A stretch of DNA of 64,000 nt from Ficedula albicollis (Eukaryota > Chordata > Aves > Passeriformes > Muscicapidae), in NCBI RefSeq assembly GCF_000247815.1, contig NC_021673.1:41742592-41806591 (forward strand). Reading direction: 5' to 3'. The translations under genes and the position numbers were made by a program. Of this stretch, positions 24,369-37,040 are shown piece after piece; the stretch's first letter is position 1; every line of letters begins with the position of its first letter. The notes below the pieces were generated by a model. The model saw nothing but the letters and a program-made list of their open reading frames with translations, was not told the DNA's origin and searched no databases.

Positions 24369-27300
24369 TGTGTTCTCAGGATAGGTAATCACTCACCATG
24401 AGCAGGAGGATCATAAACAGATCTCAAATCTGCACTCGCTTCTTTGCTGAAGATCTCTGGTTTTTCGTAGCATCACATACGGGTTTATTCACTCAGTGTT
24501 GAAGTATTATGGCTCGACTGGGTTAAATCCTAAGCCTTTTTGGTATGGGTTTTATTTCTGTCAAAAGCACTGTTTGACACTTTCTGTGATATGTTTTATG
24601 ATATGTGCAGAGTTTAGTTGCCAGTGCTGAATCTTTCCTCAGGGAAGCCTCTGTTTGCATGCTTAATTTTTAATCTGATCTCTACTAAATGATAAAGAAT
24701 TAGTTTAAGCACTGGCAGACCCTCCGTTGTGCATTAGAGCAAGCTGAAAGGAACAAGTGTGAAGAAGAAGGCAAGGCAACAAAATTCAGTGATTCTCTGC
24801 AGGGGCTCTTTTTGCACAAGTTGCAGTTCAGCCCCACTTTTCAATCACAGCTTATTGTCTGGTAGCTGAGTTATTCTAATGTGGCTGAGAGCAGAATTTA
24901 GCCAGGAGGTTATGGTGATTGCCAAGCAAATATGAAGTACATGTGCTTTTCCCTGGAGTGCATGAAGGTTGCAGCAACTCAGCAGTGATTCAGCCACCCT
25001 CAGGGCTTCACCTTATATTTCACATCAAGCTATAAATTTTTGTTGTGAGTCCCATTTGAATTTTTTCATTCTTCTTCCTAATTTGTTAAGAAGCAGCCAT
25101 GTGTGAGGTGCTAGGAGATATGAAAGAAAATCTAGACTTAGGCCTGAGAAAACTTGGCCTTAGGTTTAGCTCTTGTACAGAGCTGCAGCAGCTGGGCTCT
25201 TGTACCTGCATGGGGCTCTAGAGGAGATATTTTGGACTGTTTCAGGTGCAGGAGTCGGCTTCACATGCTTCTCTTTGAGGGTTTGGGATCAAAATAATTG
25301 ATCACTAATATAGACAGGCTTTGGGAGACTCTAACAATGTTTAGCTTTAAAAAAAAGAAAGAAACTAGTAATTGTTTGTACCGTGCTTTTGTTCGTCCAT
25401 TTTGCAAGAAAAGTGGCCTGTTGCTTCTGCCCATTCCCCAAAGCAGGAACTCGCTGCCTCAGAACTGGCTTTCAGCAAGGCTTCTTTTATTTCTTTTCTT
25501 TTTTCCTCCCCCTGGGGGTTAAAAATAGCAAGCAGTAAGAAGTGATATTGTATACAAGGCTATTACACTTTTGTCTTGGCCTGCTTAATGTCCTTGACAC
25601 GTACCCATTTCACCCAGGGACAGCCACTATGCAAATTGGCTAAAAGCTCCATTAGGTTGTTCAAGGCTGGGGAAACCCATCTGTCAGTGTCTGTGACACA
25701 GCCGGGCTGGAGTCTCACGTGGGAATCTCTCCTTGAGATACCCAGGCAGCTGAGTTTCTTTTAGCCTCTAGTGTTCCCAGAATCAAAGGAAATTGTTGTA
25801 CGCTCTTCTTCTTGCCGCTGTTGGTGTTTTTATCGTTCCTTTCCTACCTTGATCCTCCTTTCAGAAAAGCACAGGCACAGACTAAGAATTAACAGGGAGG
25901 GTTGTGTTTTACTTTTTTTTTTCAGTTGCTTTGCCATAAGTGAATAATTCTGCATATTACTTGTGGAAAAAATAGAACAGTAGCTATTTGTTGTCCTGAA
26001 AAATAACAGCTTTATAACCGTTTCCCATATTTTACTGTGTGATCTGTGGATGACACACATGAGGTGGATATTTAAAATAGACTTTCTGGAGCTCAGCTGC
26101 AGTTGATATGTTCTCTGTGAGTGGACCAGAAGTGCATGATAATCTAACAAAATACCAAAGAATATGAAAAGCTTTCATTGAGAGGATTTAAATGTGGAGC
26201 CTGGGACTGGGCGTTGCCTCTGCAGGGACAGAGATGCCCAGCTCCTGCACATAGGTTTTGGAGCAGGCTTGAGTCTTCTCTGCTTGGCATTCCCAGGGAA
26301 AAGTTTCTGCATCAGCACTTACTGTACATCTGTTGAGGGAAGCCACTTGCTTTTTCTGCTAGGTGGAGGTAAGGTGGCAGTGAGGCAATTCTGCTGTTTT
26401 CTGCTTTCTTTCTGCCAAGGACGCCATTAAAATGCCTAACCAGTGATGCACACAGGATGGATGGCACAGAAGTAGTTGTTACCCTGAGAGTGTTACACTA
26501 AGCAATGCTACAGTGTTTTGTAATATGAGACAGTGGCAGCAAAATAGTTCCGATTTTCATCCCATTAGAGCAAGGAGACTCGGCATAGGACATCAAAAGT
26601 AGTGCCCTTCAAAGTGTATAAGGTCTGTATTGACAGGCCTCTCAAGCTCTTGATTATTTCCAGCTGGTGTCAAGTAAGAGCCCTGAACACAGAGTATCTG
26701 GCAAAATAGCTTGAGTAATTTCAATGCCCAGTGGTGTTCAGATGTATGAGATAATTATTGCCTTCTCTATAACAGATGCTCTGTTCTTCAGTTTGGCACT
26801 TTCTTTCTTCAGCATGCAAAGAATTTTCTCTACCTAAGCTGATGGCCATTTTGATGATACAGATACAGTTTTTTTCCAACAAAAAGGTAAGCAGTATGGT
26901 TTTTATGGAAACACTTATATAGCTACAAGAGTGGGATTTCCCTTTGTCTTGAGGAAGAAGAAAAAAAGCACTTTTGATAGTACTGTTTGGAGACTGATGA
27001 CATAAAGAGTTAATGTGTTGGTATAGCCAGAATCAGTATAAACTTCATCTTTCCAGAAATAGAAGTCAGTGATTCAGCAGTTCTCCTTCATACTGCCAAG
27101 TGCAACTTATTCAAATCATGTCATATTCTGCTTTCTGTGTTCCAAACCCAGTCACGTAGTAAGGAGGCTTTTAGATTAGCATATTACTTTAAATTTCAGA
27201 CATACCATTTTGGTTCTCTCTCTTAGGTTCCCAGTGCTTCTTTTTTTCTCTCTTTGTCTCTGGAGGTAACATAGACCTCGCATGTGACTAGCACTAAGGA

Positions 27301-29562
27301 AAAAAAACAACAGAAAACCAAAACTATCGTGGTAGGAAAGACGATATATGCATTTTTCTAGAAGTTAGTTGTGGCTGGCTTTACACAACCTTTGTTCTCA
27401 CAGTTGAGCATATTTTCACACTGCCCCCATTCTTTCAGTGCCTGTGTGAGTGGCTCAGATTTGCCAAGGGGAGCAGAGGGCTTGCAATCTTGCTCAGAGC
27501 CATTTCTGCATTTATGTTTTTCTGGCTGTCTGGTCAGACTGCCACGTCCTAATGGGTGCCAAAACGCAATTAAATGTCGGTGAGTTGTGAAAAGGCATAA
27601 ATGTTTGGCCTTGCCTGTGCAAGGGGTTCCTGTGCATAGGCAAAGCAGAAGATAAAGAAGAATTTTTGCACATTTTAAGAAATTGGATGCCCAAAGCTTT
27701 GGGAACAAAGAGCCTGCTTTGTCCTCACGAAAATTTTGGATTTAATACTGTAGTCCTGTTTGAGAAATGAATACTCCTTAGGGCAAACTCTTGCTGCAAC
27801 TGGCCCTATGCGCAAGAGGGACGAGGTTGTGCCATAAGGAATATCTTCTTTGGCAGGGGAGGATGGAATTGCAGAGCCTTTCTCACAGCAGGCCCAGGGC
27901 ACAAGGGCCATTGCAAAGCATAAGCTGAAACACTTTCTAAATGAATGTAGAAAATTATGGGGCTACATAGAAACCACAACAAAACCTGAGACGTGTTAAG
28001 TTTTTGTGGCCTATTTACGAGTGCCTGAGAAACAGATTTTAATTTTAGTCAATACTCACAAGCCCATCAGTGGAGCAGCACAGGGGGACACCGTTCTAAA
28101 ATAGCTCTAGCAGATGCCACAATAATACGAGTTTTCCCTGCATCTCTCATTTATTTCTTGCTGTGTGTAGTTTCTTACTAAATCTGTTCCCTTGATAAAT
28201 GCAAAGATGTTCTTGCCATTGGATAGAATGGCTAAGTGCAATTGTCACAAACACTAACTGGCTTAACCTTCTTGTTGCATAGCTACTGCTGCTGTTAAGT
28301 ATTTCCTGGGCTAACAGAGATCTTTGAAATGAGTTTTAATGGGTTTTCTTTTCATATACACAGACCATGGCTGTTAAACAATGGCAGTTTGAATAAAAGC
28401 TATTCTAATGATAACAGCAATAGTGTCAGTTATTTGGATAAACTGTCAGAGGGAGGCTGGCCAGCAGTGGATCACTGCAAGCGAGCTTAGAAAATTGAGA
28501 AAATTACCCTGCTAATAAAACCAATACTCCAGATCTTCAGAAAGGGTAATTATCCTACTATCTCACTTAGTGTGCAAGTGTTAATATTGGTACTAGATGT
28601 CAAGAGACCTTCTATCCTGCCAATTTTACCTTCCCTAAAAACAGGCTTTCCTTTCATAGCCTTGATTGCTTTAAATTCAAGATATGGCAGGTTGACACTG
28701 ATTTATGAGGCGTCTTGGTAATCACCTCCCAGCCTTGTCACATAATTGTGATTATTTATTTTAAAATTTATTAATTGATACAAATTGCCAACAGCAACTG
28801 TCCACAGTCATTTCTGAGAGCTTCCACTCCATCTCAGGGTGACGAATGTGGAGAAGGGGTCAAGTGCTGCTGCAAGGCAGTGGCCTGCTGCTGAGTGATG
28901 CTGCCCTGAGATCCTGAGGGTTTGCAACCCCTTCTTGGTGGGACTTCCATGCTCTTCTGCCCAGCAGCTCCTCCCTGCTTAAGAAGCTTGTCTGCCCTGG
29001 GGGACTGTGGTGGTCCTTGTGTGTTATTGCTGTCTCTCCTTGGTTGGCAAGAGCACAACCAAACCCTTGGACCATAACCCTGTGGGAGGGGTGTCTGTCT
29101 CTCAGCCTACCTGGGATGGCAAAGGGAGCTGGCCTTCTGATGCCACCCCATAGCTAATAAATACAGCTAAGGCATTTTTAAGCCCATGGTTGCAGAATTC
29201 AAAAATTGCAGGCTTATGTTGGACAAAGTGTTGAGAATTCTTTCCAGGTGGTGTTTTTTCTTTTTGGTAGGACTTTGTTTTTCTTTTGTTTTTCAAAAAA
29301 GCTAAGCTAATTTTAAAAATCTGTAAATATGAATTACGGTCTGGGAACACAGGCAGCAAAAGTAAGCTAATTTGGGTGTTCGTTTGAGTAAGACCAGCTA
29401 CTGCTTATGAAGATGAAAGTGATTTGTCTTGTCCTGATTTTATTAAGGAATGTTGTATGTATATTTTAAAAAGCTCTGATCAATAACGAAATATTTCAAG
29501 AACCAATTGAAATTCAAAGTCATGAAACATAACCAGAAACAGCAGCATAATTTTGTTTGTAC
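24369..29562. other. Intronic stretch without recognised genes
   Basis: Mostly AT-rich. A GC-richer block lies at about 28830-29120; I could not assign it to an LTR, a pseudogene or an exon. Reading frames here (for example 27358-27708 and 27675-27911 on the minus strand) show no motifs. The stretch around 28100-28460 looks free of repeats. Confidence 0.4.
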
Positions 29563-29730
29563 TTTTGTTAGTAATTCTTAAATGTAGTGAAAAAACTTGG
29601 TGCCTGGACTACTGACAAAAAAAATTTCTTAAACTCATCTATTTTGTTAGTAATTCTTAAATGTAGTGAAAAAACTTGGTGCCTGGACTACTGACAAAAA
29701 AATGGTAAAAAAAATTCTTAAACTCATCTA
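29563..29730 (+). repeat. Tandem duplication, 79-bp unit, two copies with an indel
   Basis: Copy 1 is 29563-29641 and copy 2 is 29642-29730. Both carry TTTTGTTAGTAATTCTTAAA and end AAACTCATCTA. Copy 2 has about ten extra bases in its A-rich part (AAATGGTAAAAAAAATTC). Confidence 0.93.
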
Positions 29731-31298
29731 TTGTCTGTGAGAATTTCTTCCTTTATATTCAACCTTCTTTTTGTTTATTGTTCTGTTTGTAATGAAGTTG
29801 GGCCTTATTTTTTCTTGCCAGTAGTTTGATAAATGGCTTGAGAGGAATCGATGGTGATGGCCTTGTTTGCTCCTTAACAATTGTGTTGGGGGAGGGGATT
29901 TTGTTTGTTTGTTTTTAATTCCCTTTTATTGGCATAAATGATTTTATTAAACATTGAGGTCAGTTCACAAACTTGGCATGTTGGGTGAGAATGCTAATCA
30001 AGAGGTCTGTGTTTTTAAAGATGTCTTTAAATTTGAACTCAAGTGTAAACTGACAGAAATATTGTGATCAAGTGAGTAGCTGAGAGATGCTATTTTAGCA
30101 ATTAGGCTGCTAGCCTGTGAAACTGCCCTCTGCCAGGGCATCTTCGGGTAAAATGCTGTGGCTAATTTTTAAAAGCTTAAAACATTTTAGGACCAAAATA
30201 AGCATGTTTGTAATTAGGGATACTAAAATAGAAGCAGTCAGATCTCTGAAGATTTAAAACATTAAAAAGAAACCAACCAAAAATCTCAGCCTCTCCCTAC
30301 CTCAGGTCTGCTGACATGGCTGTGGCTCCAGCAATCCTGGGTGCTGCCTTGGCAATTTGTGGCCAAGCCAGAGCCTTGCTTCAGGGAGAAGCCACTTTTC
30401 TCAGCCACAGGCACACTGCACGAGAAGAGGAGTACATGGGGTAGCTGTGAGCTGTGCTAGAACTGAGCCAGGGAGATGATGATAAGCTTTAGAAGCAGGT
30501 TGTCAGAGCTCTGTGTAAGCTGAATCACATTAGCTCTACTCCCTCCTGTTGTGTGCTGTGTCATGTTATGTAACACTGTGATACATGTCTGGGTTTCCTA
30601 TATGTGCAAAGGACTATTTGTGCTTCCCTTATGCACAAGAAATAAAGGTCCTTAACGAGTTGATAATTTGGCTACACTTTCTTTTTGTGTGCAGGCTGTG
30701 ATGCAACTTCAGCAGATTTAATTCTGCCCTTTGTTACGTTTGAATCTGCAAATTGACTTCAATATACCTAATTTTTTGTGAGTCTTCTGGACAAGGTTTT
30801 GAAAAAGAAGACCTGTAGCTGCTTTGCATGACTGTTAAGACCTGTATGGCACTGTTTAGGAAAAGGGAAAAAAAATAAATTTGACCTAGTGCTTTATCTT
30901 TCAAGTCTGTTATGCAGCCTTCAATTAGCTGCACCTTAGTAGTGCAGGAGGGAGGGATATGGCCTACAGAGGAGTTTGGGATAGTCCAGGTGAAATGTAC
31001 AACAGCTGCCAATGAGATGAATCCTCTAGAAGGTTGGTGTTTATCCATGGAGAAGGGTGCAAGAATAAATAGGCATCTGATAACGCAGTGTTGCTTAATA
31101 AAACAATTTGTCTGTAGCATAGTCATTAAGCAATTTGATTCAGCCCAGAAATGGTTCTGAAGGAGCACATTTAGAGGTGGTCATCTTTAGCACTGTGCAG
31201 AAAGCAAATGACAGTGCAAGTAACAGATGACAAATTATTATGAGAAGCTGCTTGTATAAGTGTCCTTTACTAAACTGCTACGGAATGAAACTATTCCG
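29731..31298. other. Intronic stretch without recognised features
   Basis: AT-rich with a small GC-richer patch at about 30290-30480. The minus-strand frame at 30734-31168 (144 codons) has no recognisable domain or splice context. Confidence 0.4.
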
Positions 31299-33664
31299 AC
31301 TCCACCTTTAGGAACATATTGTATTTCCCTATTTATGTTTGTTTGCTATCATGTGATGAGGTGCAAGGGAAGGTGCTGCTTGCTAATTTTAGCAGGCTGT
31401 CACTGCAGAATCCTGGCAGTGAATGCTTTGGGAGGGTGGCAGTGCTTTGAGGAAACTGGGATACGCTGTGCCATCCTTCTCGACGGCACTCCTAGCAGGG
31501 AGCAACGGGGACAGTATTCCAGAGGCTTGTTTGCCTGGCCAGTGTTAATGTACTATTGGCTTCCTGCAGAAGAATTACTGAAGACTGTAAAAAGCATTAA
31601 TGAGAAAAGAAAAGCTGCTACTTTGGTGAATAAATGTAAGATATGGGCTCTGAGAAATGCAGTGAATGCATATATGCAATTTCACAGCCATTGCTGTATT
31701 TTTTCAGAGCTATGGTACTGAATTGCAGGAACCACTCTGCAGATTGACTCTCACCTACACTCACCCATTTTGCTATGCGAGACTGAACAAAGCCCAAGAA
31801 GCCCTGTCTTTCCAGATGTTCTGGTCATCTTTATACAGCTGATGATGTTTAGAAGGGGGAAGGAAAAGAAAGAGTAGATGATGGCAGGAGACCACTTGTG
31901 GCTCAGAAGCCCTCAGTATACAGCCTGCAAAGGAGCTTTTAAATTGTGTCCTCCTTGCCAGACCATTGGATCATTGAAGGTCTCCTGGCTACAGAGGCTG
32001 TTCCAGATGTATTCAGAGCAGGGTAAGGCCTCAAGATCTGAGATGGGAGCAGGGAAATCTGGACTCTGTTTGGCAGCCAAAAGCTGTGGCATGGTCCTTC
32101 CCAGAGGTGCCATGATGTTGTATCTATTTCTTCCTCTGCAGCAGCATTTCATCTGTTGGGGGTGGTAAGATGAGGGAATTCTAATGGTAAATGGACCTCA
32201 GTGAAATATATAATTGCCTGATAACAGGTTGTTTCTATCATAGAAAGACTTCTTGCCTGGTAAGAACTCATTAGCCCAGGGTTCACAAAAAGAAATTTAG
32301 TGGCAAACCACTGCAAACAAAATACTAGTCATATGAGGGATAACATATATTTAACACCAGCAGAGTTAAGAGTATCAATATACTTTTTGTCTAGGATTCC
32401 CTGTTTTTTTGGTTTTTTTATTTTAAGAGAAATCCCTGTAAAAAAGCATTTTTAAATATAGACATTTGTTTTAAAAAGTGTACTCCACCTTTAGGAACAT
32501 ATTGTATTTCCCTATTTATGTTTGTTTGCTATCATGTGATGAGGTGCAAGGGAAGGTGCTGCTTGCTAATTTTAGCAGGCTGTCACTGCAGAATCCTGGC
32601 AGTGAATGCTTTGGGAGGGTGGCAGTGCTTTGAGGAAACTGGGATACGCTGTGCCATCCTTCTCGACGGCACTCCTAGCAGGGAGCAACGGGGGCAGTAT
32701 TCCAGAGGCTTGTTTGCCTGGCCAGTGTTAATGTACTATTGGTTTCCTGCAGAAGAATTACTGAAGACTGTAAAAAGCATTAATGAGAAAAGAAAAGCTG
32801 CTACTTTGGTGAATAAATGTAAGATATGGGCTCTGAGAAATGCAGTGAATGCATATATGCAATTTCACAGCCATTGCTGTATTTTTTCAGATCTATGGTA
32901 CTGAATTGCAGGAACCACTCTGCAGATTGACTCTCACCTACACTCACCCATTTTGCTATGCGAGACTGAACAAAGCCCAAGAAGCCCTGTCTTTCCAGAT
33001 GTTCTGGTCATCTTTATACAGCTGATGATGTTTAGAAGGGGGAAGGAAAAGAAAGAGTAGATGATGGCAGGAGACCACTTGTGGCTCAGAAGCCCTCAGT
33101 ATACAGCCTGCAAAGGAGCTTTTAAATTGTGTCCTCCTTGCCAGACCAGTGGATCATTGAAGGTCTCCTGGCTACAGAGGCTGTTCCAGATGTATTCAGA
33201 GCAGGGTAAGGCCTCAAGATCTGAGATGGGAGCAGGGAAATCTGGACTCTGTTTGGCAGCCAAAAGCTGTGGCATGGTCCTTCCCAGAGGTGCCATGATG
33301 TTGTATCTATTTCTTCCTCTGCAGCAGCATTTCATCTGTTGGGGGTGGTAAGATGAGGGAATTCTAATGGTAAATGGACCTCAGTGAAATATATAATTGC
33401 CTGATAACAGGTTGTTTCTATCATAGAAAGACTTCTTGCCTGGTAAGAACTCATTAGCCCAGGGTTCACAAAAAGAAATTTAGTGGCAAACCACTGCAAA
33501 CAAAATACTAGTCATATGAGGGATAACATATATTTAACACCAGCAGAGTTAAGAGTATCAATATACTTTTTGTCTAGGATTCCCTGTTTTTTTGGTTTTT
33601 TTATTTTAAGAGAAATCCCTGTAAAAAAGCATTTTTAAATATAGACATTTGTTTTAAAAAGTGT
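31299..33664 (+). repeat. Tandem duplication, 1183-bp unit, two near-identical copies
   Basis: Copy 1 is 31299-32481 and copy 2 is 32482-33664, without spacer. About four substitutions are visible (for example 31511 A versus 32694 G; GGCTTCC/GGTTTCC; GAGCTATGG/GATCTATGG; CCATTGG/CCAGTGG), about 99.7 percent identity. The longest reading frame of the upstream half (31260-31721, 153 codons) starts outside the unit. It reappears truncated at 32518-32904 and has no known domain. Confidence 0.97.
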
Positions 33665-33797
33665 GTTAAAAACATCCAGTGCTTTTAATAGTCTGACTCT
33701 GTATTTTGTCAAATGCATCACAGTGTTAAGTGTTAAAAACATCCAGTGCTTTTAATAGTCTGTCTCTGTTATTTTGTCAAATGCATCACAGTGTTAA
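33663..33797 (+). repeat. Tandem duplication, 67-bp unit, abutting the 1183-bp duplication
   Basis: Copy 1 is 33663-33729 and copy 2 is 33730-33797, both starting GTGTTAAAAACATCCAGTGC. One substitution (CTGACTC/CTGTCTC) and one inserted T separate them. The first copy begins within two bases of where the preceding 1183-bp duplication ends. Confidence 0.95.
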
Positions 33798-35424
33798 CAG
33801 TGTTTCTATTAACTTGCAAAAGATGTGATAGCAATCCCCCTGATTGCATGGCTGCCACCTCCTCGTGTTTTTGAGGATTGCCCACATAAGCCATGGGATA
33901 AAATGTTTCACATAAAATGTTCTGAATGGTAGGAAGAAGGGGGAATAAGAACAACAGTGGGGACAAGCAGCATCAATTACACTTTTTGGTGGCAGATTTA
34001 AAACACACAGATTCCTTTTTTCTTTAATATAATCTTACTCTAAAACTGATTCCCACTAGGAAATTTTTAGAGGACTAAAGTCTAATGGGTCAAATCACAG
34101 AAGATGTAGGATGATTATCTGCACACAACATCTGGTTAGGAAGTTGTAAAGTGAAAAGTGTTCTGGGGATGTTTACTCTCTGCTTGCATTTCTCATGGCA
34201 TTTCCTAAGATGTTCCCACCTGTTATTAGTAATACCCAAATGTAAGCCTTTTTGCTAGGTAGGCCTTTTGTTTTCCCAGATGGGTTGTTTCTCACAGAAA
34301 GTAAGTCTCAGCTCCTTTTATCACGCTCTGCTAATTCTGTCAGGCGAAGTTTATATAGTCAAAGCGTCAGAATTTAGGAAATACTGGAATTCTTCGTGAG
34401 CCTGAATTTGGATCCTGTGTGAGTAGTCATTGGCACGTGGGCATTTAAACACTTGATTGGATATGTTGTGCTTTCCACAAGACCCCAGACTTTGCTGTAC
34501 TTAGTGATAGTTTGGTTCATTGTAACTAGGACTCAATGTTGTAGTAGTTCTCAGACCCACCTAGAAGACCTGCAGTATTGGTGCTGCTGTCTTTCAGTGT
34601 CCCATTGCAGATGTTTTTCAAGTTTTCTTGGACCACATTCTCCAAACCTAAGGCTTAAGTTGAAGTTAGCCCTTTGGATCTGTTGTATGTGACACTTTGT
34701 GTCTGACATTGAGCCTATTACTCTGAGTGCCTGGACTGAGTATGCTGCCCCTTGGGACCTATGCCTTGATATCAATGAGGGAGTCAGATTCCTTTCACCC
34801 TTTTAAGAAGATGATTTTTTTAAAAAATCAATTTTTTATAACTATGGATAGATGTAATTTTAAATCTTACTCAGACTGGTCTTTGATTGTCTGATGGCAA
34901 TGGGTAGTGTTATTAATTGTTCAGCTTCTAGTCTCAGAGATTTTTAAAGACTTTTCAGTTTATTTAATTTCATATGATTGAGAATCAGACTGCCTTTAAA
35001 TTAGTGGTGCTTTTTCTTAGAAGGTGTTTCTTTAGTCTACTCTGTAGATCTTCAAAGAAGCTGAGGAATAGGATAGTCACTATTTCTAATTCCTTTAATC
35101 CAGGGATATTGCATTAATGTAAATACTACTGCTGTTGAAATCTGTGTGGAACATTGTTGTTTAATAATGACTTTAGCAAATGAACTAAACTTGAGGTCAA
35201 AGCATAGCAAAGGAATAAGGTTCAGATGTCTCAGTTTTAGTAAATCCTTTCTGTGCAGTTGAATTTGATTATAGGATGTACCTGCACAAATCACTTAGTA
35301 GTCATTTGTTCTGTAAGTAAACTTGGAGAGCTTTTAGCATACAAAATGCGTGAGGTGAAGGAGTTTTGTGCTGAGTAGTTCTTTCTTATAGCACTGGATA
35401 ATATTTTCAGACAGCCCTTATCTC
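33798..35424. other. Intronic stretch without recognised features
   Basis: AT-rich single-copy-looking sequence. No gene, RNA or repeat family was recognised. Confidence 0.4.
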
Positions 35425-36175
35425 TAGTTGGCCAACCACTCGCCCCACCTTGGTGTTACTTGCAGTTTTGGTGAGGGTGCACTCCCTCCTGTCATCCAGC
35501 TTGTTGTGACATTGTAAGCCTTGCTAAAGTCAAGGCAAGCAACATCCACTACTCTCCCCTGATCTGTGGAGCTGCTTGTCCCAATGCAGAGCAAGGTGGC
35601 CAAGGGTTGTTTGCCCTTGCTCATCCCTGTTGGATACTCTTGTCCCTCACACGCTTGGACATCGCACCTATGAGGCTTTTCTCTTTAGTTATCTTGATGA
35701 TCCTCAAATCCTCACTCTTCTGAAGGCAGATGTAATTTTTGGGGTTTTTTTTGTTTTGTTTTTTGGTTTTTTGTTTTGTTTTGTTTTGTTTTTTTGTTTT
35801 TTTCCCCAGACATCAGGAGCATCCTGATGGCCTCCAGTTGTTATGGCCTTTCACAAATAAGAGAGAGCAGCCTCTGGGTGACACCAGCCAGCTCCCTTGC
35901 AGTTTGTGTTCTCACTGGCTTCCTGGAGTAGTTTCTAACTTAATGCTCCTCTTCCTCAGCAGCACTTCTCACCCCAGGCCTTACTATTAGGGGAAGACAG
36001 CCAAGAGCCCTGGCAGCAGACCTTGCCAGTGGAGACTGAGGCAAAGAAAGCTCCAAGTGCTTTCATCTGTCCTTTGTCACTTGTCCCCTGTCCTATTGAG
36101 CAGTGGGCAAATCTTTAGTTTTCCTTTTGCTGCCAACACGCCTGTAGACAAGCTGGTATTCCTAACCAATTTATC
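35425..36175 (-). mobile_element. CR1 LINE fragment (ORF2 reverse-transcriptase region), decayed
   Basis: Read on the minus strand from 36175 down, several blocks match the wording of avian CR1. TGGAGACTGAGGCAAAG (about 36030) is followed by TCCTTTGTCACTTGTCCCCT and ATTGAGCAGTGGGC (about 36070-36110). Next are CAGCCTCTGGGTGACACCAG (about 35870) and a TTTGCCCTTG block (about 35608). At 35511-35549 the frame reads VDVACLDFSKAYN, a CR1 reverse-transcriptase motif. At 35441-35499, in another frame, LDDRRECTLTKTASNTKVG aligns with the stretch around the FADD catalytic box, with both catalytic Asp positions changed (TASN). The sequence normally lying between these two motifs is missing. A T/G-rich tract (35738-35811) interrupts the element. 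It is frameshifted and dead. The recognised part ends near 36175, and the 3' UTR with its terminal octamer repeats is absent. Confidence 0.85.
35738..35811 (+). repeat. (TTTTG)n-type T-rich tract inside the CR1 fragment
   Basis: Repeated TTTTG and TTTTTTG units interrupt the CR1 match. CR1-like sequence resumes at CCCCAGACATCAGGAGCATC. Length may be unreliable. Confidence 0.85.
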
Positions 36176-36819
36176 TTTCTGCTCCAGCTGGTAATACTGT
36201 GGGTTATTATTACAAAAGTTGTTATAGTTGCTAGAAGTATTGTAGTTGCCACTCTTCCCCATTTTGGTTTGGTTTTTATAATGTAAATTATTTTTCATTT
36301 TAGACTTCAATCCTTTTTTTTTTTTTTTAAACAACATTTTGTGCATATGAGCCTATGACGGAGGCATTAAGTGGTATTAAGACTTTTAGAATATTTATAT
36401 GTATCTGATTTGAAATGCAAACGTTATTGTTACATGCCATAATTCTTCAAGATTCTATTCTAAGTCATGGTGGAACATTTATTAAGAAAATGTATTAAGG
36501 AGATTTTCTTTCTTCCTTTGCTTATCCTGATTTAACATTTAAAATTACTTCAAGTACATATTCTTTCCAGAGGAAAAAAAGTGCCGACTTAAAAAATAAA
36601 TCATGCGTGAATGAAGAATATTAAAAGGTCAAAAAGCCAGAAAGCTAACAGAAGAGATTGGAGGCAATGTTGCAGTGCAGAAGGAAATTTAAGCTTTTGT
36701 TTATCAGGAAATATATCATTTGGATGAAAAACAGTAAACAGAGATTGTTTCAGGAATTTATGTACCCTGTAACTCTGAATTGCCATCAGCTTGCAACAGG
36801 AGCACCTCGTTATCCCAGT

Positions 36820-37040
36820 TAGTGGCGCGCAGGGTTTTACACAGATGAAGCGAAGCAGCCGCGTCCCCACGTTGCAGAGCTCTTCACCTCGGAGCGCACA
36901 AGTGCAGGCTCTTCGTGTTGTTCCTTCGCACGGCACGGAACAAGCACGTGGCACAGAGCCCGCAACGGTTCAGGCAGAGCATCTTCAGCCGAGTCTGCGT
37001 CTGTTGGCAGGACACTTGGCTCATCGTGCCACAACGTTTA
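36820..37040. promoter_or_regulatory. Compact CpG-dense block (orphan CpG-island-like), possible regulatory element
   Basis: By hand I count about 19 CpG in about 220 bp (GGCGCGC, AGCCGCGTC, GGAGCGCAC, TTCGCACGGCACGG and others), near or above the number expected from its base content. The surrounding intron is almost CpG-free. It contains a CACGTG E-box (in AAGCACGTGGCAC, near 36943). No exon, TATA box or repeat family was recognised. It could be an intragenic promoter or enhancer, an unmethylated insertion, or a GC-rich transposon remnant. Regulatory function is inference only. Confidence 0.35.

Noticed and set aside
28830..29120. GC-rich block as an LTR of an endogenous retrovirus
   Set aside because: I could not find paired TG...CA ends, a polyadenylation signal in the right place, a primer-binding site or a target-site duplication.
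31260..31721. 153-codon plus-strand reading frame, repeated truncated at 32518-32904
   Set aside because: It is the longest frame in the window, but it has no recognisable domain, uses a non-ATG start and lies in a duplicated segment, which explains its repetition. Its length is possible by chance in 64 kb.
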